From the NCBI RefSeq assembly GCF_000315795.1, contig NZ_ANHY01000031.1, positions 1 through 35,179 of the forward strand: a stretch of DNA of 35,179 nucleotides, written 5' to 3'. The position numbers were made by a program, and so were the translations under genes. The notes beneath the pieces were generated by a model. That model ran no database searches and had not been told where the DNA came from. It saw nothing but the letters and a program-made list of their open reading frames with translations. The stretch is from Caenispirillum salinarum AK4 (lineage in GTDB: Bacteria; Pseudomonadota; Alphaproteobacteria; Rhodospirillales; Rhodospirillaceae). Shown one piece after another: positions 23,688-31,304 of this stretch. The stretch's first letter is position 1. Each line of letters begins with the position of its first letter.

Positions 23688-24966
23688 GCCGCACCACCAT
23701 GAGGACCGCCAGCGTCACGACCGCGCACAGCAGGCCGGCCCACCAGCCGACGACGCCATGCCCGTCCGACAGCATCCATCCAACCGGCATGCCCACCAGC
23801 CAATAGGACGCCAACAGCAGGACCAGCGGTCCCCGCACATCGCCGCGCCCGCGCAGGTAGCCGGCAATCACGATCTGGACGGCGTCGAATACCAGGAACA
23901 GTCCGGCCACCACGAACAGCTGCGCCGCCAGCGCCTGAACGGCGGGATCGGCCGTGTACCAGCCTGCCACGGTGTCGGCGAACAGAAGCACCAGGACGGC
24001 AAGGCAGGCCGACAGGCCGCAGCCCAGCATGAGGCCGGCCCCAAGCTCCCGCCCTGCCGCCGCCTCGTCGTGCCGCCCCATGGCGGCGCCGACGCGGATG
24101 CTGACGGCGACGGACAGAGAGGCCGGGATCATGAACAGCGTCATGGTCAGGTTGAACGCCACCTGGTGAGCCGCCAGAGGCACGGCCCCCAGCCCGCCCA
24201 CCAGCACCGCGACCGTGCTCAGCGCCACGTACTCGCCCAGGAACATCAGCCCGACCGGCGCTCCCAGGACGAGCAGGGCCGCCACCGCCCGGCCGTTGAA
24301 CCCCTTGGGCGCCCGCCGCAGCCGCGCCCGGCCGTACCGCCGGGCCCGCTGCGCGCGGGCCGCCATCGCCCCGCCGCCGACGGCGAAGCCGATGCCGGTG
24401 GACAGCCCGATGCCGGCGACCCCAAGCCCCGCGCCATACATCAGGACGGCGTTAAGCGGGATGTTGAGGGCGAAGACGAACAGGGCCACCAGCATGGCCG
24501 GCCGCGTGTCGGAATGGCCGTCGCAGAAGTACCGAGCCGCCGCCCACAGTCCCATGAACGGCAGGCCCGGAGCGACCAGGCGCACGTAGTCGGTCACTGG
24601 CTCGACGATCAGGGGGTCGACACCCGTCCACGCCAGGCCGAGCGGCGCCAGACCCCAGAGCAGGAGCCCCGCCACCGCGCCCAGCACCAGGCCGAGCCAG
24701 GCTCCGGTGACCGCCTCGCGCCCGGCCTCGGCATGGCGCCGGGCGGCGACATGGCCGGCGATGGACGGAAGCATGACATACAGGGCACCGCCGATGAACG
24801 TGGTCGCCGGCACCCACAGCGCCGCCCCCAGTCCCACCGCGGCAAGGGCCGTGGCATCCAGGCGGCCGGCCATGATGGTGTCGGTGGCCGCAGTCGCCAT
24901 GTAGGCCAGTTGCGTCACCAGGATGGGCAGCGCCAGGCGCAGAACCCGCGCCCCCTCTCTCCGCAT
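23632..24966 (-). CDS. MATE family efflux transporter
   Basis: A 444-residue inner membrane exporter with 12 helices in two similar bundles. The first contains ALPILVTQLAYMATAATDTIMAG and ALAAVGLGAALWVP; the second VGLMFLGEYVALSTVAVLVG and PLAAHQVAFNLTMTLFMIPASLSVAVSIRVG (the A-A-H-Q and R-x-G motifs of NorM-type MATE proteins). Such proteins export cationic drugs or metabolites with Na+ or H+. ATG 24966 was chosen over upstream starts because family similarity begins there, with GGGGA in front. A palindrome at 25029-25043 lies in its upstream region. Confidence 0.9.
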   Translation of the reverse strand: MRREGARVLRLALPILVTQLAYMATAATDTIMAGRLDATALAAVGLGAALWVPATTFIGGALYVMLPSIAGHVAARRHAEAGREAVTGAWLGLVLGAVAGLLLWGLAPLGLAWTGVDPLIVEPVTDYVRLVAPGLPFMGLWAAARYFCDGHSDTRPAMLVALFVFALNIPLNAVLMYGAGLGVAGIGLSTGIGFAVGGGAMAARAQRARRYGRARLRRAPKGFNGRAVAALLVLGAPVGLMFLGEYVALSTVAVLVGGLGAVPLAAHQVAFNLTMTLFMIPASLSVAVSIRVGAAMGRHDEAAAGRELGAGLMLGCGLSACLAVLVLLFADTVAGWYTADPAVQALAAQLFVVAGLFLVFDAVQIVIAGYLRGRGDVRGPLVLLLASYWLVGMPVGWMLSDGHGVVGWWAGLLCAVVTLAVLMVVRLRRARHGRPARRLRPLRR

Positions 24967-25028
24967 TGGATGTCCCCGCGTATCCTCCCGGTGCGTCTGG
25001 CGCAGCCGGGCTCTGTCGATGGTTATTG

Positions 25029-25043
25029 TGCGAACGCTTCGCA
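25029..25043. promoter_or_regulatory. Inverted repeat between the MATE and PNPOx genes
   Basis: TGCGAA-CGC-TTCGCA is a perfect 6-bp inverted repeat with a 3-bp spacer, 63 bp before the MATE start and about 160 bp before the PNPOx gene. It could be a repressor operator for either divergent unit. The remainder of 24967-25205 has no other feature I can support. Confidence 0.4.
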
Positions 25044-25205
25044 TTTGCGGGAACACTATGCCAGAAGCGGATCACGTGCAAAGGGTTGCGGGCCGGCGGG
25101 CGCATTCCGCGGCGGCCGGTACCTCAGAAGGCGCGGCCAAGGGCGATTGCTTTCCCGGCAGCGTCGTGGCAATGCTGATGAAGATGCTGGCAGGGACGCA
25201 ACGCA

Positions 25206-25691
25206 ATGGGCCGGGACGGTTGCTTGAGTCCGTCGTTGATCGCCTTCACGCAAGGCGGGGTCAGCATTCGCGTGGCGTCACGCACAGCGGGCGGCCATGC
25301 CGTGGTCGGGCGGGCGCATGCCGCCATTCCCATGGCCGAACCGGGCCGGCTGCTGATCGTCCTGCAGGCGCATGCCAATGCCGAGGTCCTGCGCGCGGTG
25401 ACGGAGACCGGCTCGATCGCCGTCGTGTTCACCCAGCCGACCACGCACCGCTCGTTTCAGGTCAAGGCTGCCGACGCCGTCGTGACGCCGCCCGCGGTCG
25501 GCTGGCGCGAGGCGATCGAGCGGCACGCCCGCGCCTTCGCCCTGGAGCTGCGCGAGATCGGCTTCACCGAAACCTTCATCGGCGCCTACAACGCCTGCGA
25601 TGCCGACCGGCTCGCGGGCATCACGTTCACCTGCGCCAGCGGGTTCGATCAGGCGCCGGGGCCGCACGCCGGCGAGCCCGTACCGACATGA
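25206..25691 (+). CDS. PNPOx-like flavin-type split-barrel protein
   Basis: A 161-residue cytosolic protein with the pattern LSPSLIAFTQGGVSIRVASR, then LLIVLQAHANAEVLRAVTETGSIAVVF, QPTTHRSFQVKAADA and FTETFIGAY. This is a small pyridoxamine-phosphate-oxidase-like split barrel of the kind that binds FMN, haem or F420. The Thr-His-Arg-x-x-Gln-x-Lys segment is a typical strand of this group. Catalysis is unknown. ATG 25206 has an AGGGA element; TTG 25224 is an alternative just before the domain. The stop overlaps the start of the next gene by 3 bp (ATGA), so the two proteins are coupled. Confidence 0.68.
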   Translation: MGRDGCLSPSLIAFTQGGVSIRVASRTAGGHAVVGRAHAAIPMAEPGRLLIVLQAHANAEVLRAVTETGSIAVVFTQPTTHRSFQVKAADAVVTPPAVGWREAIERHARAFALELREIGFTETFIGAYNACDADRLAGITFTCASGFDQAPGPHAGEPVPT

Positions 25692-27010
25692 CGGCGCCTC
25701 CCCTGACCCTGGATGCCATCCGCACCTGCCTGGAAGGGGTGGTACCCGCCAGCATCGCCACCTGCGACGGCGACGGCGTGCCCAACGTGTCGCTGCTGTC
25801 GCAGGTCCACCACGTGGACGACCGGCATGTCGCCCTGACCTACCAGTTCTTCAACAAGACCCGCCGCAACATCCTGGCCAACCCCTATGCGGTGCTGCAG
25901 GTCATGGACCCGCTGACCGTCGCGGAATACCGCCTCCGCGTCCGCTACCTGCGCACCGAGACCGCGGGTCCGCTGTTCGAGACCATGAAGGCGCGGCTGG
26001 CCGGCATCGCCTCGCACTCGGGCATGGCCGGCGTTTTCCGGCTGCTGGGGGCCGACATCTACCGCGTGCTGGAGATCGAGGCCGTGCCAGGCGCGCCGCT
26101 GCCGCCGCAGCCCCCGCGCAGCCTGCTGCCGGACGTCCGCCGCACCTGTCAGCGCCTGGCCGAGGCGGCGGGCCTGGACGACATCCTGGAGGAGACGCTG
26201 GCGGCGCTGCAGGCGCGGTTCGGCATCGACCACGCCATGATCCTCGTGCTCGACGAAACGGGCGAGCGCCTGTTCACCGTCGCCAGCCGGGGCTATCCCC
26301 GGTCCGGCGTCGGGTCCGAGGTGGCGGTCGGCGACGGGGTGATCGGCGTGGCGGCGCGCGAACGCACGCCCATCCGCATCACGCATTTCACGACGGAATA
26401 CGCCTACAGCATCGCCGCCGGCGCCGGCAGCCCGCCAGCCGACGAGATCCCCTTTCCGGGACTGGCGGAGCCGCACAGCCAGCTTGCGGTTCCCATCGCG
26501 GCGGGCGGCCGGCTGTTCGGCGTCCTGTTCGTGGAAAGCGCGCGAGAACTGGCGTTCTGTTACGAGCACGAGGACGCGCTCGCCACCATCAGCGCCCAGA
26601 TGGCGGCCCTGATGCTGGCCCGCGCGCCCGGCGCACCGGCGGCGGACCCCGCCGGCGCCACCCCCGCGCCCGCCGCCGGCCCGGCCGCCGTGGTGCGCCA
26701 TTATCCCGCCGACAACAGCGTGTTCATCGACCACGACTACCTGATCAAGGGCGTGGCGGGGGCCATTTTCTGGAAGATGATCCGCGACTACCTGCGCGAC
26801 GGCCGACAGGAGTTCTCCAACCGCGAACTCCGCCTCAGCCCCGAGATCAGGCTGCCCGGCCAGGCCGAGAACCTGGAGGCCCGCCTGATCCTGCTGCGCC
26901 GCCGGCTCGCGGAACGGTGCGACGGCGTGCGGATCGAGCCCGCCGGACGCGGCCGTGCGCGGCTGGTGGTGACGCGACCCCTGGCGCTGGACCAGAAGGC
27001 CCCCGCCTAG
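25688..27010 (+). CDS. PNPOx-GAF multidomain sensor protein
   Basis: A 440-residue cytosolic protein. Residues 1-150 are a second PNPOx-like split barrel (VPASIATCDGDGVPNVSLLS, YQFFNKTRRNILANP). A GAF domain follows (about 160-315: FGIDHAMILVLDETGERLF, VGDGVIGVAARERTPIRI, QLAVPIAAGGRLFGVLFVES), then an Ala/Pro linker and a C-terminal helical domain (about 345-430: VFIDHDYLIKGVAGAIFW, EFSNRELRLSPEIRLPG) that could be a winged-helix-like output module. GAF domains bind small ligands or haem, so this looks like a sensor; the ligand and output are inferred, not shown. It heads toward the hemerythrin and E1 genes. Confidence 0.72.
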   Translation: MTAPPLTLDAIRTCLEGVVPASIATCDGDGVPNVSLLSQVHHVDDRHVALTYQFFNKTRRNILANPYAVLQVMDPLTVAEYRLRVRYLRTETAGPLFETMKARLAGIASHSGMAGVFRLLGADIYRVLEIEAVPGAPLPPQPPRSLLPDVRRTCQRLAEAAGLDDILEETLAALQARFGIDHAMILVLDETGERLFTVASRGYPRSGVGSEVAVGDGVIGVAARERTPIRITHFTTEYAYSIAAGAGSPPADEIPFPGLAEPHSQLAVPIAAGGRLFGVLFVESARELAFCYEHEDALATISAQMAALMLARAPGAPAADPAGATPAPAAGPAAVVRHYPADNSVFIDHDYLIKGVAGAIFWKMIRDYLRDGRQEFSNRELRLSPEIRLPGQAENLEARLILLRRRLAERCDGVRIEPAGRGRARLVVTRPLALDQKAPA

Positions 27011-27058
27011 ATCCGGCGCCGCCCATGCGCCGCCGCCGTGAGCGTTCTTTTAGGATTT

Positions 27059-27095
27059 CGCGACGGATCACTTAGCAACCGCCGCACCCGTCGCG
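27059..27095 (+). other. Inverted repeat ahead of the hemerythrin-like gene
   Basis: CGCGACGG (27059-27066) is perfectly complementary to CCGTCGCG (27088-27095) with a 21-nt spacer, in the 129-bp gap between the GAF and hemerythrin-like genes. It may be a weak terminator or a leader hairpin; no T-run follows. Confidence 0.35.
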
Positions 27096-27139
27096 GGGCT
27101 AGTCTCCGGTCCACACACTTCCCGGACCAGGAGACCACG

Positions 27140-27835
27140 ATGAGCCTGCCCCGCTACGACATCTACCGCCCCATCCACAAGGGCCTGCGCGCCTTCATGG
27201 CCGAGACCATGGTCGCCGTCGGCCGCATGGACGCCGCCGACGCCGCCGACACCGCCGACGTGCTGGCGCGCGTGCGCGGCCTGGTGGACATCTGCCACGG
27301 CCACCTGCGGCACGAGGAAGACCACGTCCACCCCGCCATGGAGGCCCGCGCGTCCGGCTCCGCCGCCGGGACGGAAACCGAGCACCTCGACCACCGCACG
27401 GCCCTTGACGCCGTGTCGCGGGCGGCGGAGGCGGTGGCCGCCGCGCCCTCGCCCGGGACCCGCGCCGAGGCGGGGCATGCCCTGTACCTGACCCTCGCCC
27501 GCATGGTCGGCGAGAACCTGATGCACATGGACATGGAGGAACACCAGAACAACGCGATCCTGCGGGCGGCATACACCGACGCCGAACTGCACGCCGTCGA
27601 GCAGGGCATCGTCGCTTCGCTCGCGCCCGAGGAGGCGCAGGTGATCCTGCGGTGGATCATTCCCAACCTGACCCCGGCGGAGCGGGCCGACGCCCTGAGG
27701 GCGATGCGCGGCGGCATGCCTGCGCCGGCCTTCGAAGGCCTGCTCGCCATGCTGCGGCAGCACCTTTCGCCGGTCGAGCGCGCCAAGCTGGACGCCGCCC
27801 TGGCGGCGCCGGCCGACGCCGCCGCGGCGGCTTGA
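27140..27835 (+). CDS. Hemerythrin-like domain protein
   Basis: A 231-residue helical protein of the hemerythrin HHE cation-binding type. Candidate di-iron ligands are His13 (RPIHKGL), the cluster CHGHLRHEEDHVHPAM (residues 52-67), His82/His85 in TEHLDHR, and HMDMEEHQNNAI (129-140), matching the spaced His and H-x-x-x-E motifs of the family. The C-terminal third is a second helical region (WIIPNLTPAERADALRAM). Such proteins bind oxygen, NO or iron. ATG 27140 has an AGGAGA site. The E1 alpha gene follows after 8 bp, so it is probably the first gene of that unit. Confidence 0.82.
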   Translation: MSLPRYDIYRPIHKGLRAFMAETMVAVGRMDAADAADTADVLARVRGLVDICHGHLRHEEDHVHPAMEARASGSAAGTETEHLDHRTALDAVSRAAEAVAAAPSPGTRAEAGHALYLTLARMVGENLMHMDMEEHQNNAILRAAYTDAELHAVEQGIVASLAPEEAQVILRWIIPNLTPAERADALRAMRGGMPAPAFEGLLAMLRQHLSPVERAKLDAALAAPADAAAAA

Positions 27836-27843
27836 GGAGGAGC

Positions 27844-28797
27844 ATGGCCATGCATCTCCTTGATCTCATGGACGCCCTGCGCCGCATGACGCTGATCCGC
27901 GCCTACGAAGACACGCTGGTAACGCTGCTCTCCCAGGGCCGCGCCGGCGGCACATGCACCTCGGTGGGCGGCGAGGCCTCGGCGGTCGGCGTCGTCTCGG
28001 CGCTGGCGCCCGAGGACCTGATCCTGACCAACCACCGCAGCGCCGGGCACCTGCTGGCGCGCGGCGCCGATCCCGGCCGCCTGCTGGCCGAGGTGATGGG
28101 CCGGCGCGACGGATATTGCGGCGGGTTCGCCGGCTCCCTCCACGTCTCCGCCCGCGAGCTGGGCGTGGTGCTGACGTCCACTATCGTGGGCGGCGAACTG
28201 GGCCTGTGCACCGGCGTCGCCCTGTCGCAGAAGGTCCTGGACAAGCCGGGCATCGTCGCCTGCTTCTTCGGCGACGGCGCGGCGGCGGAAGGCCGCTTCC
28301 ACGAAAGCCTGAACCTGGCCGCTGTGTGGGAACTGCCTGTCCTCTACATCTGCGAGAACAACGAGTGGCAGGCCTACGTCCATCGGCGGGAAACCATGCT
28401 CGGCGACGGCATCGCGGCCCGCGCGGCGGCCTACGGCGTCGACAGCGCCTCGGTCGACGGTTGCGACGTGGCGGCGGTGTTTGACGCCGCCGCCACGGCG
28501 GCAGACGCCGTGCGGAGCACCGGGCGACCGTTCCTTCTGGAGACGCGCGGCTACCGGCTCCGGGGCCACCTGGAGCCCGACGACCAGGCCTATGTGGACG
28601 CCGCGGAACTGGCCCGGTGGCGCGGGCAGGATCCGCTCGACGTCCTGCGCCGGCGCCTGGAGGAGGCCGGCCTTGCGCCCGCCGAACTGGACGCCGTCAC
28701 CCGCGAGGCGGAGGCCCGGATGGAAGCCGCCGTCGCCTTTGCCGATGCCAGCCCCCTGCCCGACCCCGCCCGTCTGCTCGACACCGTCTACGCCTGA
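27844..28797 (+). CDS. Thiamine-diphosphate 2-oxoacid/acetoin dehydrogenase E1 alpha
   Basis: A 317-residue alpha subunit of a TPP-dependent dehydrogenase. The TPP-Mg motif is intact as GDGAAAEGRFHESLN...ENN (from about residue 143); GGFAGSLHV, TSTIVGGELGLCTGVAL and RGYRLRGHLEPDD (phosphorylation-loop-like region) are family segments. It forms an alpha2beta2 heterotetramer with the next gene product. The substrate could be acetoin, pyruvate or a branched-chain oxoacid; the sequence does not decide it. The E1 beta gene follows after 12 bp. No E2 or E3 is encoded in the window. Confidence 0.88.
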   Translation: MAMHLLDLMDALRRMTLIRAYEDTLVTLLSQGRAGGTCTSVGGEASAVGVVSALAPEDLILTNHRSAGHLLARGADPGRLLAEVMGRRDGYCGGFAGSLHVSARELGVVLTSTIVGGELGLCTGVALSQKVLDKPGIVACFFGDGAAAEGRFHESLNLAAVWELPVLYICENNEWQAYVHRRETMLGDGIAARAAAYGVDSASVDGCDVAAVFDAAATAADAVRSTGRPFLLETRGYRLRGHLEPDDQAYVDAAELARWRGQDPLDVLRRRLEEAGLAPAELDAVTREAEARMEAAVAFADASPLPDPARLLDTVYA

Positions 28798-28809
28798 CCC
28801 GAGGCTGCC

Positions 28810-29802
28810 ATGATCACCACTGAAAGCACCGTCCGCCAGGTCACGCTGGCGCAGGCCATCGGCGAGGCCCTTGCCGAGGAAATGCGGCGTGATCCCCGCA
28901 TCCTGATGTTCGGCGAGGGGACCGCCACAAAACGGCCCGACCTGGTGGCCGAATTCGGTCCGGCGCGGGTGCGCAACACCCCGCTGGCCGAAGGCATCAT
29001 CGCGGGCACCGCCGCCGGGGCCGCAGCGACAGGCCTGCGGCCCGTGGCCGACCTGCTGTTCGCGCCGTTCCTCTGCTATGCCATGGACGAGATCGTCAAC
29101 AGTGCCGGCAAGCTGCGCGGCCTGTCGGGCGGGCAGTTCGCCTTTCCCATGACCATCCTGGCCATGACCGGCGCGGGGTGGGGAGTGGGCGCGCAGCACA
29201 ACCACAACGTCGAAGCCTGGTTCGTCCACAGTCCCGGCCTGAAGGTGGTGATGCCCTCGACGGCCGGCGACATGAAGGGCTTGCTGAAAACCGCCATCCG
29301 CGACGACAACCCCGTCCTGGTGTTCACCGACATCGGCCTGCTGGAGCAGGCGGGGCCGGTCACCGACGCGGCAATCCCGCTCGGCCGGGCGGCCCTGCGC
29401 CGGGAGGGGGACGACGTGACGCTCATTTCCTACGGCAAGACGGTGGCGACCTGCCTCGACGCGGCGGCGCGGCTGGCGGAGCAGGGTATGTCGGCTGCCG
29501 TCCTGGACCTGCGCAGCCTCAAGCCGCTGGACGAGGCGGCGATCCTGGCGTCGGTCCGCCGCACCGGCCGTGCCGTCATCGTCCACGAAGCGGCCGCGCC
29601 TTGCGGCGTCGGGGCCGAGGTCGCGGCGATCCTCGCCGAGAAGGCGTTCGCGGCCCTGAAGGCGCCCGTCGTGCGGCTGACGGGGCCCGATGCTCCGGCA
29701 CCCGGCAACTTCATGCTGGAACAGGCCCTGCTGCCTTCGCCCGATGCCGTGACGGCGGTGGCGGCACGCCTGTGCGCCGGCCCGGTGCCCTGCCCCGCAT
29801 GA
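28810..29802 (+). CDS. 2-oxoacid/acetoin dehydrogenase E1 beta
   Basis: A 330-residue beta subunit. Family blocks visible: LAQAIGEALAEEMRRDPRIL with the FGEG loop, NTPLAEGIIAGTAAGAAATG (Glu activating TPP), DLLFAPFLCYAMDEIVNSAGK, HNHNVEAWFVHSPGLKVVMPS and ALRREGDDVTLISYGKTV followed by LDLRSLKPLDE. The C-terminal transketolase-like domain is complete. With the alpha subunit it decarboxylates a 2-oxoacid or cleaves acetoin and passes the acyl group to a lipoyl carrier that is not encoded here. A GC-rich hairpin follows at 29814. Confidence 0.9.
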   Translation: MITTESTVRQVTLAQAIGEALAEEMRRDPRILMFGEGTATKRPDLVAEFGPARVRNTPLAEGIIAGTAAGAAATGLRPVADLLFAPFLCYAMDEIVNSAGKLRGLSGGQFAFPMTILAMTGAGWGVGAQHNHNVEAWFVHSPGLKVVMPSTAGDMKGLLKTAIRDDNPVLVFTDIGLLEQAGPVTDAAIPLGRAALRREGDDVTLISYGKTVATCLDAAARLAEQGMSAAVLDLRSLKPLDEAAILASVRRTGRAVIVHEAAAPCGVGAEVAAILAEKAFAALKAPVVRLTGPDAPAPGNFMLEQALLPSPDAVTAVAARLCAGPVPCPA

Positions 29803-29813
29803 CCGGAGCCGTC

Positions 29814-29853
29814 GCCGCGCCGCGCTGCTCGACCTTGAGCATGGCGGCGCGGC
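29814..29853 (+). terminator. GC-rich hairpin after the E1 genes
   Basis: GCCGCGCCGC (29814-29823) pairs perfectly with GCGGCGCGGC (29844-29853), with an inner GCTC/GAGC pairing. It begins 12 nt after the E1 beta stop. No T-run follows, so it is a plausible but weak terminator. Confidence 0.45.
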
Positions 29854-29907
29854 CCGCCGTCCGGCTGCGGCCCGGCGGAAAGGGCAAGGCCGCTCCGGCA
29901 CCGTTCG

Positions 29908-29921
29908 GTGAACCGGTTCAC
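29908..29921. promoter_or_regulatory. Perfect palindromic operator, copy 1
   Basis: GTGAACCGGTTCAC is a perfect 14-bp palindrome, 65 bp before the start of the 67-residue protein gene. It fits GTGA-N6-TCAC of CRP/FNR-family sites and also the central-CG TGAAccGGTTCA style of LacI-family operators. A -10-like CAGGAT begins 22 nt after it (29944-29949). An identical copy is at 32606-32619 with the same spacing. Confidence 0.7.
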
Positions 29922-29986
29922 AGCACTTGCCAGGAGGACGGGGCAGGATCGGGGCAGTTCCATCACGGCACCCACAGGAGGCCGCC

Positions 29987-30190
29987 ATGCCGATCCCGCA
30001 CCTCTTCACCCGCCAGTCCCGGTTCGAGGCCGATGCACGGTGGGAGCACGACGTCGTTTACGTCAAGCCGCTGGGCGACGCGGTGGCGATCCACGCACCC
30101 GACGGCCGGGAACTCGGCCGCTGCGAGGACTGGGCGTCCGCCCGCATCGCGGCCGCCGCCCAGGATCTGGTCGCCCTCAGCGTGCACTGA
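29987..30190 (+). CDS. 67-residue hypothetical protein
   Basis: A small cytosolic protein starting MPIPHLFTRQSRFEADARWE, with alternating strands VVYVKPLGDAVAIHAPDGRE and a C-terminal helix ASARIAAAAQDLVALSVH. A perfect AGGAGG precedes ATG 29987, and the gene has its own palindromic control site, so it is very likely real. No family recognised. It is convergent with the DUF4399 pair. Confidence 0.65.
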   Translation: MPIPHLFTRQSRFEADARWEHDVVYVKPLGDAVAIHAPDGRELGRCEDWASARIAAAAQDLVALSVH

Positions 30191-30223
30191 CGGTGACGGC
30201 GCGCCTCAACGCACCGTCACCGT
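30190..30223. terminator. Possible bidirectional hairpin between convergent genes
   Basis: ACGGTGACGG (30190-30199) pairs perfectly with CCGTCACCGT (30214-30223), loop 14 nt, spanning the stop of the 67-residue gene and the end of the DUF4399 gene. T-tracts are absent on both sides. Confidence 0.45.
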
Positions 30224-30664
30224 GATCTTGCGCGACACGATGGGCGGGTCGTGCATGACGTGGTCATGGTCGCCCATCACCAGTTGCAGCGTGTAGCGTC
30301 CCGGCGGCAGGTCGAGGCGGGTTTCCGTCTCGCCGGCCCCGAAGTGCAGGGTGTTGCGGTCCGCCGGCAGGGGTTCGCCCGCCGGCGGCAGGTCGCTGTT
30401 GATCAGCAGGTGATGGTGCCCGGTGTTCTCGTGCGCCACGCCCTTGGGCGCGACGCCCATGCCGCGCAGGCCGAACCACACCTTGAACGGGCTGCGCACG
30501 CGCTCGCCGTCGTTGGGCCAGCCGATGTAGAGATAGGCATTCTCCGGCGCCGGGGTGAGCTTCGGCGCGTCCTCCTGCGCAAGGGCGGAGGCCGCCGGCA
30601 CCGCGATGGCAAGGCCCAGCGCGCACAGGGCCGCACCCAGGCCGTGGACGGGATGGCGGAACAT
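30206..30664 (-). CDS. DUF4399 family periplasmic protein, copy A
   Basis: A 152-residue protein with signal peptide (MFRHPVHGLG..., AxA site near ALA-Q) and one DUF4399 domain: YLYIGWPNDGERV, VWFGLRGMGVAPKG, GHHHLLINSDLPP and LQLVMGDHDHVMHDPPI. The GHHHLLIN and GDHDH clusters look like a metal site. Start ATG 30664 rather than 30670: the GGAGG element abuts the first ATG and is six bases from the second. Function of DUF4399 is unknown. Downstream of copy B, 30 bp away, in the same operon. Confidence 0.8.
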   Translation of the reverse strand: MFRHPVHGLGAALCALGLAIAVPAASALAQEDAPKLTPAPENAYLYIGWPNDGERVRSPFKVWFGLRGMGVAPKGVAHENTGHHHLLINSDLPPAGEPLPADRNTLHFGAGETETRLDLPPGRYTLQLVMGDHDHVMHDPPIVSRKITVTVR

Positions 30665-30694
30665 GGTCATCCTCCGTGTCTGTCGTTGGCCGGC

Positions 30695-31123
30695 TCAAGG
30701 CACGGTGATGGTGATCTTCTCGGACACCAGCGGCGGGTCGAACATGTAGTGGTCATGGTCGCCCAGCACGAGTTGCAGCGTGTGCCGCCCCGGCGGCAGT
30801 TCGATCCGGGCCTCTGTCTGGCCGCCACCGAAGTGCAGGTGGTTGCGGTCGTTGGGGATGGGCTCGTCGGCCGGCGGCAGGTCGGTGTTGATAAGCACAT
30901 GGTGGTGCCCCGCCCCCTCCTGCGGGATGGTGGCGGGCACCACGCCCATGTTTTCCAGCCCCATCCGCAGCCAGAACTTGCCGCCGTTGATGACGGTGCC
31001 GTCCTTGGGCCAGATGATGTAGAGGCGTGCCCCCTCGGGCGCCTTCGTGTTCTGCGCGAGAACGGGGGCTGACAGGCCGCCGGCGAGCAGGACGGCGGCG
31101 GCGAACAGGGCGGCGCGCTTCAT
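30695..31123 (-). CDS. DUF4399 family periplasmic protein, copy B
   Basis: A 142-residue protein with a signal peptide ending APVLAQ and one DUF4399 domain: LYIIWPKDGTVI, FWLRMGLENMGVVPAT, GHHHVLINTDLPP and LQLVLGDHDHYMFDPPLV. It is clearly a paralogue of copy A, sharing the GHHHxLINxDLPPA and GDHDHxMxDPPxVS motifs, so the pair probably arose by tandem duplication. A GGAGGG site precedes ATG 31123. It is first of the two-gene unit and divergent from the DUF4384 gene across a 181-bp gap in which I see no defined site. Confidence 0.82.
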   Translation of the reverse strand: MKRAALFAAAVLLAGGLSAPVLAQNTKAPEGARLYIIWPKDGTVINGGKFWLRMGLENMGVVPATIPQEGAGHHHVLINTDLPPADEPIPNDRNHLHFGGGQTEARIELPPGRHTLQLVLGDHDHYMFDPPLVSEKITITVP

Positions 31124-31304
31124 GGCGGTCCCTCCGCATGTGGTGATTACGGAGCCATTATGGCACGCACCGGCGGGGCGGTTGGTGTGGCAGGCGGCGT
31201 GCAACGCTACATCTTCATGCGGCTGCGCTCCCCCAACGAGGCCGCGCCGGGCTACGCCTTCCGCCCCGCCGCGCGAAACGCCCGACGGCGTTATCCTTGT
31301 CTGC

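Noticed and set aside
27163-30009. A 948-codon open frame antisense to the hemerythrin and E1 genes
   Set aside because: Low-complexity, His/Gly/Arg-rich translation with no family motif; it is the mirror of well-supported genes and typical of GC-rich codon bias.
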